Origin: Parapontixanthobacter aurantiacus
GTDB taxonomy: Bacteria > Pseudomonadota > Alphaproteobacteria > Sphingomonadales > Sphingomonadaceae
Direction of reading: 5' to 3'
Assembly (NCBI RefSeq): GCF_009827635.1
Contig: NZ_WTYW01000005.1
Coordinates: 41,427 to 105,426, forward strand
Length of the DNA: 64,000 nt
Both the position numbers and the translations under genes were made by a program. The notes under the pieces were generated by a model that did not search any database, was not told the DNA's origin, and saw only the letters and a list, made by a program, of their open reading frames with translations. Each line of letters opens with the position of its first letter. Position 1 is the stretch's first letter. Positions 63,467 through 64,000 of the stretch are shown piece by piece.

Positions 63467-64000
63467 TCAGAACCCGATCGTCGCAGCGACTCGCGCGCCG
63501 ACTTCGTCATCCGCTGTGTTCGTCGTCACTCCTGCCGAGAGATAGAGATTTTCCCGCAGGCGTCCGGAGAATTGTCCTGCCACAGCCTGCTCCCCGCCAT
63601 AGGTGGCTCCGGACACGGTCAGCGAAATCGACTTGCCGGGCACGATGCCGATGCCGCCGAGCGCCATGGCCGAGGCGATGCCGCCGCTGGTGCTTTCGCC
63701 CATCCGGTCGAGTTTGAAGCCGAGGTCCGAAAGCCCGGTTTCCAAAGCTCCCACGCGGTTCTCGAGCGCGCCGAACTGGGCGTCCGTGACGGCGGCGATA
63801 TGATCCATCGCGACGCGGACGTTCTGGACGGAGGCGGCGGTGGCGATGGCGGTGGTGCCGAGCGTGCCGTTGCCATCGACGGTAACGGCTTCGACCGGCC
63901 CTTCCTGTGCGGCGGTAGAAGCAGCAATGTCGCCGATGCGGACCGAGGAACCGGTCCCGCCGAGCGTCACCTGGTTCGCAGCCGTGGCGGTGGCGTTCGT
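63467..64000 (-). CDS. Trimeric autotransporter adhesin, C-terminal part
   Basis: Partial gene; it enters from beyond the right edge. About 177 residues are visible: Ala/Thr/Gly-rich passenger end (TLGGTGSSVRIGDIAAS), a coiled-coil stalk (FGALENRVGALETGLSDLGFKLDRM) and a four-strand YadA-type anchor (SISLTVSGATYGGEQAVAG to GARVAATIGF, ending in Phe). It would form a trimer in the outer membrane that displays an adhesin or passenger. A terminator follows. Confidence 0.85.
   Translation of the reverse strand, partial: TNATATAANQVTLGGTGSSVRIGDIAASTAAQEGPVEAVTVDGNGTLGTTAIATAASVQNVRVAMDHIAAVTDAQFGALENRVGALETGLSDLGFKLDRMGESTSGGIASAMALGGIGIVPGKSISLTVSGATYGGEQAVAGQFSGRLRENLYLSAGVTTNTADDEVGARVAATIGF

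Overview
The window is a continuous piece of a high-GC alphaproteobacterial chromosome, most likely from the Sphingomonadales and probably the Erythrobacteraceae. I infer this from gene content: Oar-like and other TonB-dependent receptors, a bacteriophytochrome/heme oxygenase pair, an NDUFA12-type complex I subunit gene, DUF2155 and DUF192 lipoproteins, a complete valine degradation set, and a methionine synthase split into two polypeptides. Genes are densely packed, with many 1-8 bp start/stop overlaps. I saw no rRNA, insertion sequence, prophage or CRISPR array.

Layout. 1-3.5 kb: the end of an Oar-like receptor, a TonB-family protein and a GDP-mannose-forming nucleotidyltransferase. 3.5-7.3 kb: bacteriophytochrome kinase with its heme oxygenase, then a DUF2721 membrane protein. 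7.4-11.5 kb: a translationally coupled TelA / XpaC-like / PHA-granule-type operon and a DUF389 protein. 11.6-16.4 kb: fatty-acyl-AMP ligase, recX, two lipoproteins, the NDUFA12 homolog and aat. 16.6-26.9 kb: tRNA-Trp, an exonuclease, a 49-residue protein gene, an AGCS symporter, secE-nusG, a Crp-type regulator, a lower-GC glycan cassette (gtrA, methyltransferase, GT2, GT-C membrane protein), then rplK-rplA. The cassette separates nusG from rplK. 26.9-34.98 kb: DUF2339 protein, small membrane protein, CinA-like protein, Baeyer-Villiger-type monooxygenase and a TonB-dependent receptor. 34.97-39.97 kb: Wzy-like polymerase, Wzx-like flippase and a GH3-fold protein lacking the catalytic residues of its family. 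40.2-52.1 kb: a one-carbon island with an ArsR-methyltransferase regulator, metF, metH in two halves with a GNAT gene between them, a TSUP transporter, a tandem glycine riboswitch and gcvT-gcvH-gcvPA-gcvPB. 52.1-55.07 kb: a flippase, a nucleotidyltransferase and a divergent Nmad3-type protein. 55.04-63.2 kb: valine catabolism (mmsB, small membrane protein, two crotonase-fold enzymes, acyl-CoA dehydrogenase, mmsA), interrupted by three secreted proteins, two of which are tandem paralogs. 63.5-64 kb: the C-terminal anchor of a trimeric autotransporter.

How the genes connect. Glycine cleavage makes methylene-THF, MetF reduces it and the two MetH proteins use it to remake methionine. A glycine riboswitch and a SAM/SAH-type regulator probably gate the two ends of this path. 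The glycan genes (manC-type, the GT2/GT-C cassette, wzy/wzx/GH3-like, flippase/nucleotidyltransferase) are scattered and appear to be accessory surface functions. The observations I consider most unusual are the 11-G tract at the start of the GT-C gene, the GH3-like protein with no catalytic residues, the complementarity between glycine aptamer II and the gcvT ribosome-binding site, and the small conserved-looking proteins embedded in operons.
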